From: Pomphorhynchus laevis
Lineage: Eukaryota > Acanthocephala > Palaeacanthocephala > Echinorhynchida > Pomphorhynchidae
Reading direction: 5' to 3'
Assembly (NCBI GenBank): GCA_012934845.2
Contig: WNNJ02003704.1
Coordinates: forward strand, 186,001-250,000
Length of the DNA stretch: 64,000 nucleotides
The notes under the pieces are model-generated. The model was not told the DNA's origin. It did not search any database and saw only the letters and a program-made list of their open reading frames with translations. The translations under genes and the position numbers were made by a program. Positions 12,018 to 21,849 of the stretch are shown piece after piece; the first letter of the stretch is position 1, and every line of letters starts with the position of its first letter.

Positions 12018-12560
12018 CTAATAATGTAAGACCGTGTCCCGATTCCACCGAACAGAAAGCCGCTGGAATCGGAAAACAGATTTGACTTTTATAGTTCGCA
12101 CATTTGAAAGATTGTATAATGACTTTAGAGCAAGAAGGTCGTCCTCCTCCAGATGAGGAGGGAAGTTCGAGATTTTCATAGTTGTAAGGATAGGTTTGTG
12201 TTCAATAGTCCCAAGATCTTTGAAATTACGCTTGAAAAAACTGACATAATCAGATGCTAACTCATTGGTAGTGAAAGAAATTTTAATTGATGAGTCGGTC
12301 ATTTTGAGCGAATTAAATATAATCCTGTTTGGAGTCTTTAACAAATCCTCCATAAATATTGAAATATGACGCTCTTGTAGCTGAGACAGTTTAATTACAA
12401 TTAAGTTTTTTAACTTCGGGATTGTGGGAAGGACCCCCTCTTCCTGTTGAAAACAAACACTAGCCTGCTTGAGATGATCGTTTACAAAAGTTACCGTCTT
12501 TCCCTCACGAAAATTGCTTGAAATTATTTGAATCCGTTGAAGCACCGCAACTGCACGTAC
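12018..12560 (-). pseudogene. L2-like LINE ORF1 (copy L2-2)
   Basis: An open frame just upstream of ORF2 on the minus strand, ending RLSVRWNRDTVLHY 24 bp before the ORF2 start at 11,994. It contains a basic segment, FVNDHLKQASVCFQQEEG, and a central LQERHISIFMEDLLK stretch. No zinc knuckle is visible. Position and length fit an L2/CR1 ORF1, whose sequence evolves fast, and the ending resembles the VRWNPIG end of the C1 ORF1 at 50,105. The 5' part beyond about 12,560 runs into another element (H), so its start is lost. Confidence 0.55.
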
Positions 12561-12564
12561 TGCA

Positions 12565-13200
12565 CATTTTTTCTGATTGTGAGAATTATGTCTATATGTG
12601 CCGTAAATCTTAAATTGGTTATACATAATGTCCAGCATGCTTGTCTATCTCTTGTTTACGTCCTTCGTAGCAGTTATCAACACGGCAGCATATTGACTTT
12701 TGAAAAGGTCAAAATTTTATATTGTGAGGTTTTCACCCAAGGTGGCCCGCTAGTCATGCTAGAGTATGATGCCTCGAGCATTCCTCTGAATCACGATTAA
12801 AAGGCAATCACTAAATATGTATTACATTACTAGTATGCTAATGATGCAAGCTGCGTTGGAAAACGCGACTGACTAATCGTATCTTAAAGTAGTATCTTGA
12901 AGGTGTCTTTTATATGGATTTCTTGTGAATGTGTCAAAGTGCATGCTATTAACAAACCGCTATTTATATAGAAGTTTAACACGCGTATAGCAAAGCAGGT
13001 GTGATTACAGACAGACGAGTGGTACTTGGATCACTTTCAGGTCAAATATCGTTCAAAAGTGTAAATTAAAAATAGTGTACAAGTTGGAATATATGATAAG
13101 CAAATTATGCGATCTTGCCGATGTAGATCCACAAATTAGTTATCAGCTATTCAGCACAAATAGAAGTATTTAATGTGTACGTGTTCACTTCAATCGGATA
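12565..13200 (+). pseudogene. Old RLE LINE reverse-transcriptase fragment (H)
   Basis: A highly decayed plus-strand piece of the E/B/A-type RLE LINE. KLVIHNVQHACLSLVYVL matches the segment after the first catalytic Asp. VFTQGGPLVM corresponds to GFTQGDPLAM, YANDASCVG (near 12,837) to YADDANFVG, and VITDRRVVLGSLSG (near 13,003) to the post-palm VRTDGIVILGAPIG. The second active-site position reads AND instead of ADD. Several stops and frameshifts interrupt it, with no tail or leader. It is the most diverged member in the window and implies long residence of the family. Confidence 0.65.
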
Positions 13201-13261
13201 CATTTTCGTCATTTACGCAATATTATTTAGAAAATTAATAAAGGAAATACGAAAAAATTAA

Positions 13262-16256
13262 AAAATTAATAATATTAATAATAAATTTTTTTTTGAAGAA
13301 AAATTTTTATTTTCGTAAAACATACAAGAATGTGACCAAAAGTAAAGAACTCAAAAATCCAATCATAAGCTAAGTTATTTCTCTTTAATTCGAATCTTCC
13401 GGCTTTCGTGACATCTCTTCTGTTGATCGAAAATGATCGTGAATAGGTTTTCCATATGTAGAGCGTGGCGCTCTTAAACAGGCAGATGCAGCACGAGCTA
13501 AGGCATATGAAATTTTCGCTCGTATATTTTTTATTATTTGAGGATATGGGAGTTCGCGTTTTGAGCTTAATTTTGACGCTATTTGCTTCATTATCCTATT
13601 AGATTCCTGATTTGATCCTCCTGAAGACGAAAAAATTAACGGACTGAAATGCGCCTGTTCTAAACTTAAAATTTGCTCTACATACTTCGAAATTTTCCGT
13701 TTTTCATTGTATTCAAAGTCAGCCTTACACTCAGTTCGGGAGTTAGAGGGAGCATGTACATTAAATATTGCGACATCTAAAAATGTCCGCTCAAACCGGC
13801 TTCCGAAGAGTCCTCTACATACAACATCCAGACGCGCTTCTTTCGATACGCTTGTGCTATTGTTATTAAAACGATAATCAGATGGTACAAGTGCTAATAC
13901 TGGTTCAACCTCCACGCCACTGCATATCCCGCTTAAGAGGTGAGAACATATATCCCTTACTTCATTATGCCTGATAGATGGTAACGCTCCAGTCTTGCAC
14001 GAAAATGCATGATTGATAGTCATTTCTGAAGAACATATGCATTTTTTATTTTCTAATGCTCGCAAAGACCATCCATAGCGACCTGCTAATGCATCGCTAA
14101 ACTCATTGTTTGTAAGCCGAAACCCCTCGTGATGTAGAGGTAGGGAAGATAGTCACGATGAAGCTCCCTTGTAACTAGCATGTGCCAATATCTTAAAGTA
14201 ATCCGATGGTAGAGATTTTAGTATTAATTCTTTCCTCGATTTGGCTACATTTAATCTCATGTATGAAATATTTCTAGCTGTTTGAGTTTGAACATCTCAT
14301 AGGTTTTCTCCCGTATATCCGTCTCGATAGGTTTCGTACATTCTACGAGAATAATCGTACTCCAAGTCAGCGATGTATTCCGGATCAACTAACCCAATGC
14401 CCCCTAACTTGAACGGTAGAGTTAATAATTCTTTATGTGCTTGTTCAATTTTCGCTTGTGTGATTGACTCAATAAAACCGCTATACAATAGGTTTTTAAG
14501 ACATCTAGTGACATCCGTGCACATTGGTACTGTTCTGTAAGTATATATCCATTTCCATTGCACAGAGTGTATTAACCCGGAATAAGCAGTTTGTCTATCA
14601 ATTTTACTAACTTCAACTAATCTTTCAAGTGTGGATGCCCAGGATGTTACCCTGGTTTTTATAATATCCAAAACATCAGCTTCTGCTCCAATGGGAGTTC
14701 CGAGTACTTCGATAGCACGCTCACTTATTTTACAGTCAGAGAAGTTGCTAGTGTCGAATTCATGTTCCTTGTGTATTAGCAGCTGTGTCTTTAGTGGATT
14801 AACGTAATAGCCAAATTTTGGGCCTATTGTTTTTAGTATATCCCAGGCTTTATATAAATCATCGCTAGGACCGACAAAATTTGCATCGTCTGCGTACCAT
14901 CGTTGAATCACGGATGGTAAACATTTTTGAATATGAAGGATGAGTGGTAGAGTCGAAACGGCAAATGCAGCCATGGCCAAAGGGTCACCTTGAGTGAAAC
15001 CCTCTTTTGAAAATATCGGATCACTACCAGTAAACATTGTTGATGATTTTATGTATAAGTTCACTAGTATTGTTTCAAGAGACGGACATATAAATTTTAT
15101 TTTTTTTAAACACACGCAAACTGTTAGGATGGATATGCTCTGAAGCTAATCGTATTGCAAATTCCGCTAGTGATGTTGCCAACTTCTTAGATTGGATACC
15201 TTATCCAGTTAACATTCTCTTCCACATTATTGCATTTAAGCCTGAAGGTCAAGCGCCTCCTTGTGTTCTCCTTGCTGCTGCTATTATTTCGTCTGCATCT
15301 ATAGAATAAAATATGACTGGATGATGACTAGTTACTCCCTCAACAAAATCCGATAGAATAGCACTCTGATCTATTTCAGCAGGGTAAGGGTGTAATTCTG
15401 CTAGCTTCTCTATTACAGTATTTGTACCAACTTTCGAATCGGGAGAAAGAATGGGTGAATCGTCTTTAAATTCTAGAAGTCTGGTTGCTGAAGCTACACA
15501 TCCATTCTCCATTAGCCGAATGTAGTTTTTATGCCAATCAATCTTCTTTGTTTTCACATTGCAATGTGATGTTGTCTGCAACATCAATGCTTCTTCATAT
15601 ACACTTATAAAGTCTTCCGCTTTCCAACTCTTTAAATTACGCTCAATGGTCTTTCTAGTGTAAGAGATCTTACGCGTTGGGATTTTTTGAAGGATACACT
15701 GTGAGAAAACCGTTGCTTTCATCAATGAGATTTGGCCATCATCTTTGTCATTTGCTATTAAATTGTAATAAGAAGAAAGAATATCTATAAATTCGTTACT
15801 CGCCGTACATATAGGAAGTTGCATGAGGTTGGGGCGCCAATTACATACCTTATAATATATGTATTCAATAGAAATACTGGGTGTCGTTATATTACTTACT
15901 GCCCTTGCCTGTGCTGTTGCATCGTTGTTTCGAAATGTAGATAAGGAATCTATTGAATATATGCATGAAATACAACTCCGGCTGATTTTGTTCGTAATCA
16001 ATTGACTAGTATCCTTACGAACTTTGTCGTTGAATATGCTAGTCGGATCTGTTTGTGTAGAATTTCGACATTGGATAGAATTCACATTGATAGACTCCGA
16101 ATTGGGGAATATATTTTTAATTCGATTACGACAGCCTGGTGCTCTGCAATTCACACACGGGCTTGATTTTTTCGCACATCGACACCCACGACAAATGGCC
16201 GCTGCGCCGTTGCAATTACAACATCGTATTTCATCTGTTGGTTTTCCGCGAACCAT
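13262..16256 (-). pseudogene. RLE LINE copy D1, internally deleted
   Basis: Minus-strand element starting at ATG 16,256-16,254 (MVRGKPTDE). It keeps the nine-cysteine cluster (residues 12-42), the linker (TRKISYTRKTIERNLKSW), part of the RT from KFICPSLETI to RWYADDANFVG (15,115-14,297), the CxC-H-C motif (CICSSEMTINHAFSC) and the PD-(D/E)XK domain (ARLDVV, FLDVAIFN, EKRKISKY) to 13,385. An internal deletion near 15,112 removes the region with the first RT catalytic Asp and shifts the frame. TGA stops also fall near 15,240, 14,295 and 14,150. The 3' tail at 13,300-13,262 is A9 followed by TTA repeats. Where they overlap, D1 and D2 (44,657-46,455) differ at only about a dozen of some 500 residues, so both are recent. 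Confidence 0.9.
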
Positions 16257-16260
16257 TCTG

Positions 16261-16289
16261 CGTACTCCGGGATGTACCCTGGACGTACG
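16261..16289 (-). promoter_or_regulatory. 29-nt leader hairpin of D1
   Basis: In element sense this reads CGTAC-G-TCC-A-GGG-TACAT-CCC-GGA-GTACG: an outer 5-bp stem, a middle TCC/GGA stem, an inner GGG/CCC stem and a 5-nt loop. It ends 4 nt before the start codon. Same-length counterparts stand before ORFs B and A, with the middle stem changed in a pairing-preserving way (TCC/GGA here, CCC/GGG in B). RNA function is inferred. Confidence 0.7.
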
Positions 16290-16484
16290 ACTTTGAAATT
16301 GTATGTGTGTTAAAGTTGTGTGTTTAATCACTTGAGATAGTTGTGTTCGATTGTATGTTTATTGTATTTACTTCAGATTGTAAGTAATTGTTGTATAGAA
16401 CTTAATATAACCAAATATAAGACCATTAATAATAAAATTAAAATTAATAATAATAAAAATTAATAAGATTTAATAAAATGTTGG

Positions 16485-16990
16485 GTCTTCTCGGTTTGGT
16501 TCTCCCAAGCAAATAAAAAATCTTTTAACTTTTTTAAGCAGTAAAATTTGAGTATCGACTATGTTAATTTTATTTTGTAGAAACCAAGTTGAGTATTAAA
16601 AAACATATTTTAATTTTTTAAAAAATATTTGGAAGTATTGTTTAAAAAAATAATTTTTAAATTTCATAACCAATATCAGAGTATATGGTTGTCAAGGTTG
16701 GCTTACCTGTGTGATGTATTCGGTTTTCTCAATGATTTGATCAGCCATGCTCTTAAATATTTGACGATATTCAATTTTACATTTTTTTTTAATATTTGGA
16801 AGTATTGTTTAAAAAAATAATTTTAAAATTTCATAACCAATATCAGAGTATATTGCTCAAAATATTTACATAAAATATATATGATACATCTCGATACTTT
16901 AGTTGTGTTTGGGTATGAATAATGGATCTTTATTAGAAAATAATTGAAATTGTTTTATCATATTTTGCTATTTGCCTCTCCCCTACTGCT
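16485..16990. repeat. Merlin transposon, left inverted arm
   Basis: This block reappears inverted to the right of the transposase, so it is one arm of a long inverted repeat. It begins near GGTTTGGTTCTCCCAAGC and ends at ATTTGCCTCTCCCC next to the transposase. A segment of about 62 bp (ATTTGGAAGTATTGTTTAAA to ATCAGAGTATA) is present twice in direct orientation, at about 16,622-16,683 and 16,791-16,852. Arms of about 500 bp are long for Merlin elements, whose inverted repeats are usually short. Confidence 0.8.
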
Positions 16991-17073
16991 TAAATTGTAC
17001 ATGTGAGATAATGTATTTAAACAGATTATACAAAATATTAAATAATATTAAATAAATATTTTAACGTCTTACA

Positions 17074-18008
17074 GATGACTGATTCAACTAACTGGATATC
17101 ATTAGCTCGAACTATAACGTCGGACGAAGACGCAGTTCAATTTCTCCAAGAACGCGGAGTCATTCCCAGGAGTATATAATTTGATATGCTGACAATCACT
17201 TTTTCTTTCCCTCATTAGAAAAAAGTGTCGTCGATTGCACGCAATAAAATTGGTGCAAAAAAGTAAATCTTTGCACTGGTATTGTGCCAAAGCAGATTGC
17301 AAGTAATGGGTATCCGTCCGTAAGAACACGTGGTTTGATGGATCCCGAATTCCATTGGAAAAGGCCATTCTCCTTGCATATTGCTGAACAAAGCAGTTAA
17401 CCAACATCAAATTTTGTAAAGACGAGTTAGGCCTGAGCCAAGAAACGGCTGTAGATTTTCGAAACTATTTTCGAGAACTGTGGGATTTTGACGTTTTGCG
17501 CAACCCTTTATTTATTGGCGGCGATGAACTCACAGTTGAAGTCGACGAGACCATGTATAGCCGTCGCAAATACAACCGCGGGAAGGTGTACCCACAACAA
17601 TGGGTGTTCGGGGGTATTTGCCGCGAAACTAAGGAGGTATTTCTCGTTGCTGTGGATAATCGTACAGCTGAAACATTAAAAGCGTGTATTAAGGCGTTCA
17701 TACAACCTGGCAGCATTATTCTGGCAGATATGTGGAAGGGTTACAGCGGGCTGGATTCAATGGACGGATACAATTTTCAGCATTACACTGTTAATCACAG
17801 TGAGGAATTTGTATCGGAAGAGGGCCACCACACACAGACAGTGGAAATCACGTGTAATCAGTTAAAAAGACGGATCAAGCTGGAATGTGGAACACATAGA
17901 CAAATGCTGGATTACTATCTAGTTGAATTTCTATGGCGACACAGGAATCGCGGACAAAATTTATTTGAGAAGTTATTCACTCTCATTCGCGATTTTGCTG
18001 TAATGTAA
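17074..18008 (+). pseudogene. Merlin (ISXO2-like) DDE transposase, broken
   Basis: The C-terminal 170 codons (17,496-18,008) are open and carry the ISXO2-like transposase core: VEVDETMYSRRKYNRGK (first Asp), FGGICRETKEVFLVAVDN, ILADMWKGY (second Asp), VNHSEEFV and TVEITCNQLKRRIK (likely the acidic third position), then LVEFLWRHRNRGQNLFEKLF. The N-terminal half is identifiable from ATG 17,074 (DAVQFLQERGVIP) and then passes through other frames with stops (ARNKIGAKK, then FALVLCQS), so at least two frameshifts and several stops inactivate it. A possible acceptor site TTACAG directly precedes the ATG. The domain is known in both bacteria and animals; the inverted arms place this copy in an animal Merlin element. 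Confidence 0.85.
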
Positions 18009-18036
18009 TTATTTTAAAGAATAATATATTTATCAT

Positions 18037-18396
18037 TTAGAATCATTATTTTGTTAACGAATGGGGGAGAGGCAAATAGCAAAATATGATAAAACAATTT
18101 CAATTATTTTCTAATAAAGATCCATTATTCATACCCAAACACAACTAAAGTATCGATATGTATCATATATATTTTATGTAAATATTTTATATTATAAATA
18201 ATATATTTATCATTTTTTTAACATTTTGAGTTTTGTTAAATTATAACTTACGAATTACAACAAAATTATCATTTGGAATAATTATTTTGTTAACAAAAGG
18301 GAGGGAGAGGCAAATAGCAAAATATGATAAAACAATTTCAATTATTTTCTAATGAAGAATTATTCATACCCAAACACAACTAAAATATCGAGATTA
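18037..18396. repeat. Merlin right arm, inner part, tandemly duplicated
   Basis: The inverted counterpart of the left arm starts at GGGGGAGAGGCAAATAGC (18,063) and runs to about 18,190. A second direct copy starts near 18,290 (GGGAGGGAGAGGCAAATAGC) and stops abruptly at ATATCGAGAT, 18,396. The two copies are about 235 bp apart and share flanking TTATTTTGTTAAC. The second copy resumes at 21,764, so 18,397-21,763 is an insertion. Confidence 0.85.
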
Positions 18397-18950
18397 TTCT
18401 CTAATAAACCTGTATTCTTATAATCTAGCAAATGTAAAAATTAAAATTGGGATAACATACAACATGCGATAACTATAATCAATTACGAGGAATTTTGGGG
18501 TTTCTATACTAGCTGCTGCTTGCATAATCAGAAAAACACAATTTGTTAATTAAATGAACTTTCTTGGTTTGAAATTTCTTGACTTAACTACTTACAATCT
18601 AATATACACACATTTCGCCTGGCTATCGATAATGAAGCTTACGTCTGGCTATCGATGATGACTTCCAATAAATAACATACAAACTACGATTGCTACGATT
18701 GCTACGATTACTACGATTGCTACGATTACTACGATTGCTACGATTACTACGATTACTACGATTACTTCAACGATTAAAGAATTAAAAATTGTCTTGATTA
18801 TAATAAGTTCTTACAATTTAAAATTTAAAATTGAAATTTAAATCAAATTCCATTGATACCGCAATAAACGAAATCTGTTGGTCGGATCCATTATTCAATA
18901 ACTAATTTTCCGTTTAAAAAATGGTGGAAATTTGAATTCCAGTACAATAT
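18397..18950 (+). promoter_or_regulatory. 5' leader of CR1-like LINE C3
   Basis: Sequence between the Merlin arm break and the first coding trace of C3. In order it holds CTTACAATCTAATATACACA, AATAAATAACATACAAAC, a 9-bp minisatellite (separate entry) and AAATTGTCTTGATTATAA followed by TTCTTACAATTTA. These motifs recur before other LINEs in the window. No reading frame of note. Promoter activity is only inferred. Confidence 0.45.
18684..18766. repeat. 9-bp minisatellite
   Basis: Nine or more tandem copies of TACGATTGC / TACGATTAC, immediately after ATAACATACAAAC, inside the 5' leader of LINE C3. Confidence 0.9.
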
Positions 18951-21763
18951 CACATTATATGACAAAAATATGACAAAGAAGAACAAGCAAGTGAAATACA
19001 ACAATACAACAAAGTCGGTTGGGTACGCAGATAATGAAGTGGCATGTGACTCTCACGGCTGCACGATATGAACCAAAGTAAGCTTCCCCTCAGACAGTTC
19101 TCAAGCAATGATGGGTCGCAATTTATATTGTGGTTTCTGTGCAGCTCTAGCAATTGCAGATTTAAATAAGACTATTAACGACCTACGCTCACTAATCGAA
19201 GACACTGATTAACCATTACGATCAGATATCTCTTATACATGTGAAGTATTCTAGCAAGATATAATACCATCACTAGACAATGAAATCGCCCCCATCAACA
19301 TAACAGCAACATCTGATACTTCAATATTCCGGAAATCTACCCCTACTCGAGTTTGGACATGAGAACATGCAAGATCGCGAATCGTAAAGGTAACAACCCT
19401 TGAAACTTCTTCCTTACCTAACCTTAAATCTGATTTCCTGGATTCGTCAAATCTAGAGAATTCCACCATTTCTTACAAGGGTACACATAAACAAACATTC
19501 CATTTCACCCAGAAAACACATCCAAGGCCGGAAACAAACACAGAAGCACCACATCACACAGTACTCCCAGCTTTTTGTTGTCCTCAAACAACCCATAGTC
19601 CATATAAAATGGATGAAACACTCAAACAAATGATAAATCATACCAATTCCACTGTAGACAACGCTGATAACCCCAATATACCTATTCTATCTTAGCCTAA
19701 ACGACATAAACGCCGAACATTCGATCGGGATAAATGTTTCATCATTGTAAATTTAAACGAATCACCGAGTCCAAACAGTTTCATCCGAATTAAACATGAT
19801 GTTGATTCAGTAAAGCAAGTTCTTTCAACTGTTCTCCCAACAGAAATGTCACTCAACAAAATAGACAGGTAATACACCTCTTTCGCATTTGGAAGAAACA
19901 AGATGGTACCAAACCAAGGCACTTGAAAGTTGTTGTTGATAGCCCCGAGACTAGTAAGCAAATCATCAAGAATTCCTTTAAGTTAAGGGGCTCATTTAAA
20001 TCAACTATGCCTGAGATCCACTCTATATTTATGGAAACCGGTGAGCCCACATTTGATAACAAAGCAATTGCCAATATTTTCATGGATCAATTCACGCTAG
20101 AGAGTCCTACCTGTCAGTATTGCCCCCGAGTCTCCACAGCTCAATATCCGTGTTACGAATTTACTCCATTTGATAGATTTGAGGTACTTAACGAACTTCT
20201 AAAGCTACCACGATCAATTGCGGCAGGACCAGACAATATTCCTCAAATTCTTCTTCGGGAACTTGCACCAGTAATATATGAACCTTTACACACCATATTC
20301 GATTTCTCCTTGTCAACAGGCTGTATACCATCAGATTGGAAATGTTCTATAATCCGACCTCTCTACAAAAAAGGCGACCGTAATCTAGCAAGCAACTATC
20401 GGCCAATAAGCCTTACCTGCGTTGCTTGTAAAGTGCTAGAGAAACTGCTTTTTAAACGAATCATCGGGCACCTAAAGGGAACCAAGTACTCTGCGACAAC
20501 CAGCATGGTTTCCGCCCAGGAAGATCTACTGTCACGAACCTCGTACTTGCGAAAAGTGATTGGACCAGATATGCCGAGGCTGGAGTTAGTGTTGATGTTT
20601 TGTTTTTCGACCTCAGCAAAGCATTTGATCGGATATACCATGATGTCCTCCTTATTACGCTGGAACAGTACGGCATCAGAGGAACCCTCCTAAATTGGAT
20701 TAACTCCTTCCTTAGAAATCGGAAGATTACTGTATTGGCCAATAAACATATGTCAAAGACAAGAACTCCTGGACGCGGTGTTCCTCAGGGATCGGTACTC
20801 AGTCCATTGCTCTTCATTATTTACATCAATGAGCTTACTACAGCTATTTCAAGTCCATATGGTTTATATGCTGACGACTTGAAAATTTGGCGACTAATAA
20901 TCGATAGCCGAGATCCAATGATACTCCAGAGAGACATTGATAATATTAAGGTATGGTGTAATCAACGGGGACTGGTATTAAACCCCGATAAGTCAAAACA
21001 TATGCGCATCGGACATCTACATATCAATTCGTCATATACCATTGACGGAAGAGAAATTGAAACAGTTCCCCAATTTCAAGACCTTGGAGTGATCGTAAAT
21101 AGAAGCTTATCGACCATCCCACATACCCGTCACACAGTTGCTAAATGCCGTCGAATTTTAGGACTTATTAGAAAAACCATTGGCCAGTTTGACGCATCTA
21201 GTTTTAAGTTAATTTACAATGCTTGTGTCTTCTCTTTAATGAGATACGTTTCACCTACCTGCCACCCTCAAACTACGACAGAGATGAACATGTACGAATC
21301 CATATTACGCAAGGACACACATCTTGTACCCAGCCAACGCAAGCTCTAATTCATTTTTCGACTCCACGCACTTGGTGTGACCACCGTGAAGAAATCTTTA
21401 AAGTCATCTGATTTAATGTTTGTGTGGACAACGCTTAATGTTTCAAAAGGGCAGAGGGAACATGTTTGTCGTAAACTGTTCGAACTTCGAAATTCAAACA
21501 GATTGAGGGGACATCACCTCACGTTAAAGACCCACATTCGTCCACGAAGAAGATTTAACACATTGTCAACAGAACGTGGAAAAGCTGGATTAAGTTACCA
21601 AGTCAAGTGGTTTCGGCCTCCAGTATTTTGTCCTTCAAGAGAAGTCTGAAGAATTTACAAACTTAGAACAATCTTATTTTCATTGATATTTGTTTTATTT
21701 ACCCTGTATCCAGCCTGTACGAGCTCTATGCTCTTTTGCTGCTGTTGTATTTAATAATAACGT
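18951..21763 (+). pseudogene. CR1-like LINE C3 with ORF1-RT deletion fusion
   Basis: Starts with remains of a PHD-like ORF1 finger (VACDSHGC, then YCGFCAALAIADLNK, about 19,045-19,170). An RRM-like block follows (KCFIIVNLNES and HDVDSVKQVL, from about 19,728). At 19,923-20,693 one open frame passes directly from the end of that RRM (LKVVVDSPETSKQIIKNSFK) into the RT approach (NIFMDQFTLES, AAGPDNIPQILLRELAP). The endonuclease that should lie between is gone. RT continues in another frame from 20,600 (FFDLSKAFDRI, GVPQGSVLSPLLF, LYADDLKIW) to about 21,650 with one TAA at 21,347-21,349. The 3' end TTTAATAATAAC meets the Merlin arm at 21,764. Confidence 0.85.
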
Positions 21764-21849
21764 ATCATATATATTTTATGTAAATATTTTGAGCAATATA
21801 CTCTGATATTGATTGGTTATGAAATTTAAAAATTATTTTTTTAAATAAT
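21764..21849. repeat. Merlin right arm, middle part
   Basis: Resumes exactly where the arm stopped at 18,396: GTATCATATATATTTTATG, GAGCAATATACTCTGATATT, matching the inverse of 16,800-16,890. It ends in TTTTTTAAATAAT (21,837-21,849), which is repeated at 25,243-25,255 where the arm continues. Confidence 0.85.

Noticed and set aside
17496-18008. Bacterial IS1595/ISXO2 contamination
   Set aside because: The transposase is flanked by long AT-rich inverted arms that are interrupted by animal LINEs, which fits an animal Merlin element.
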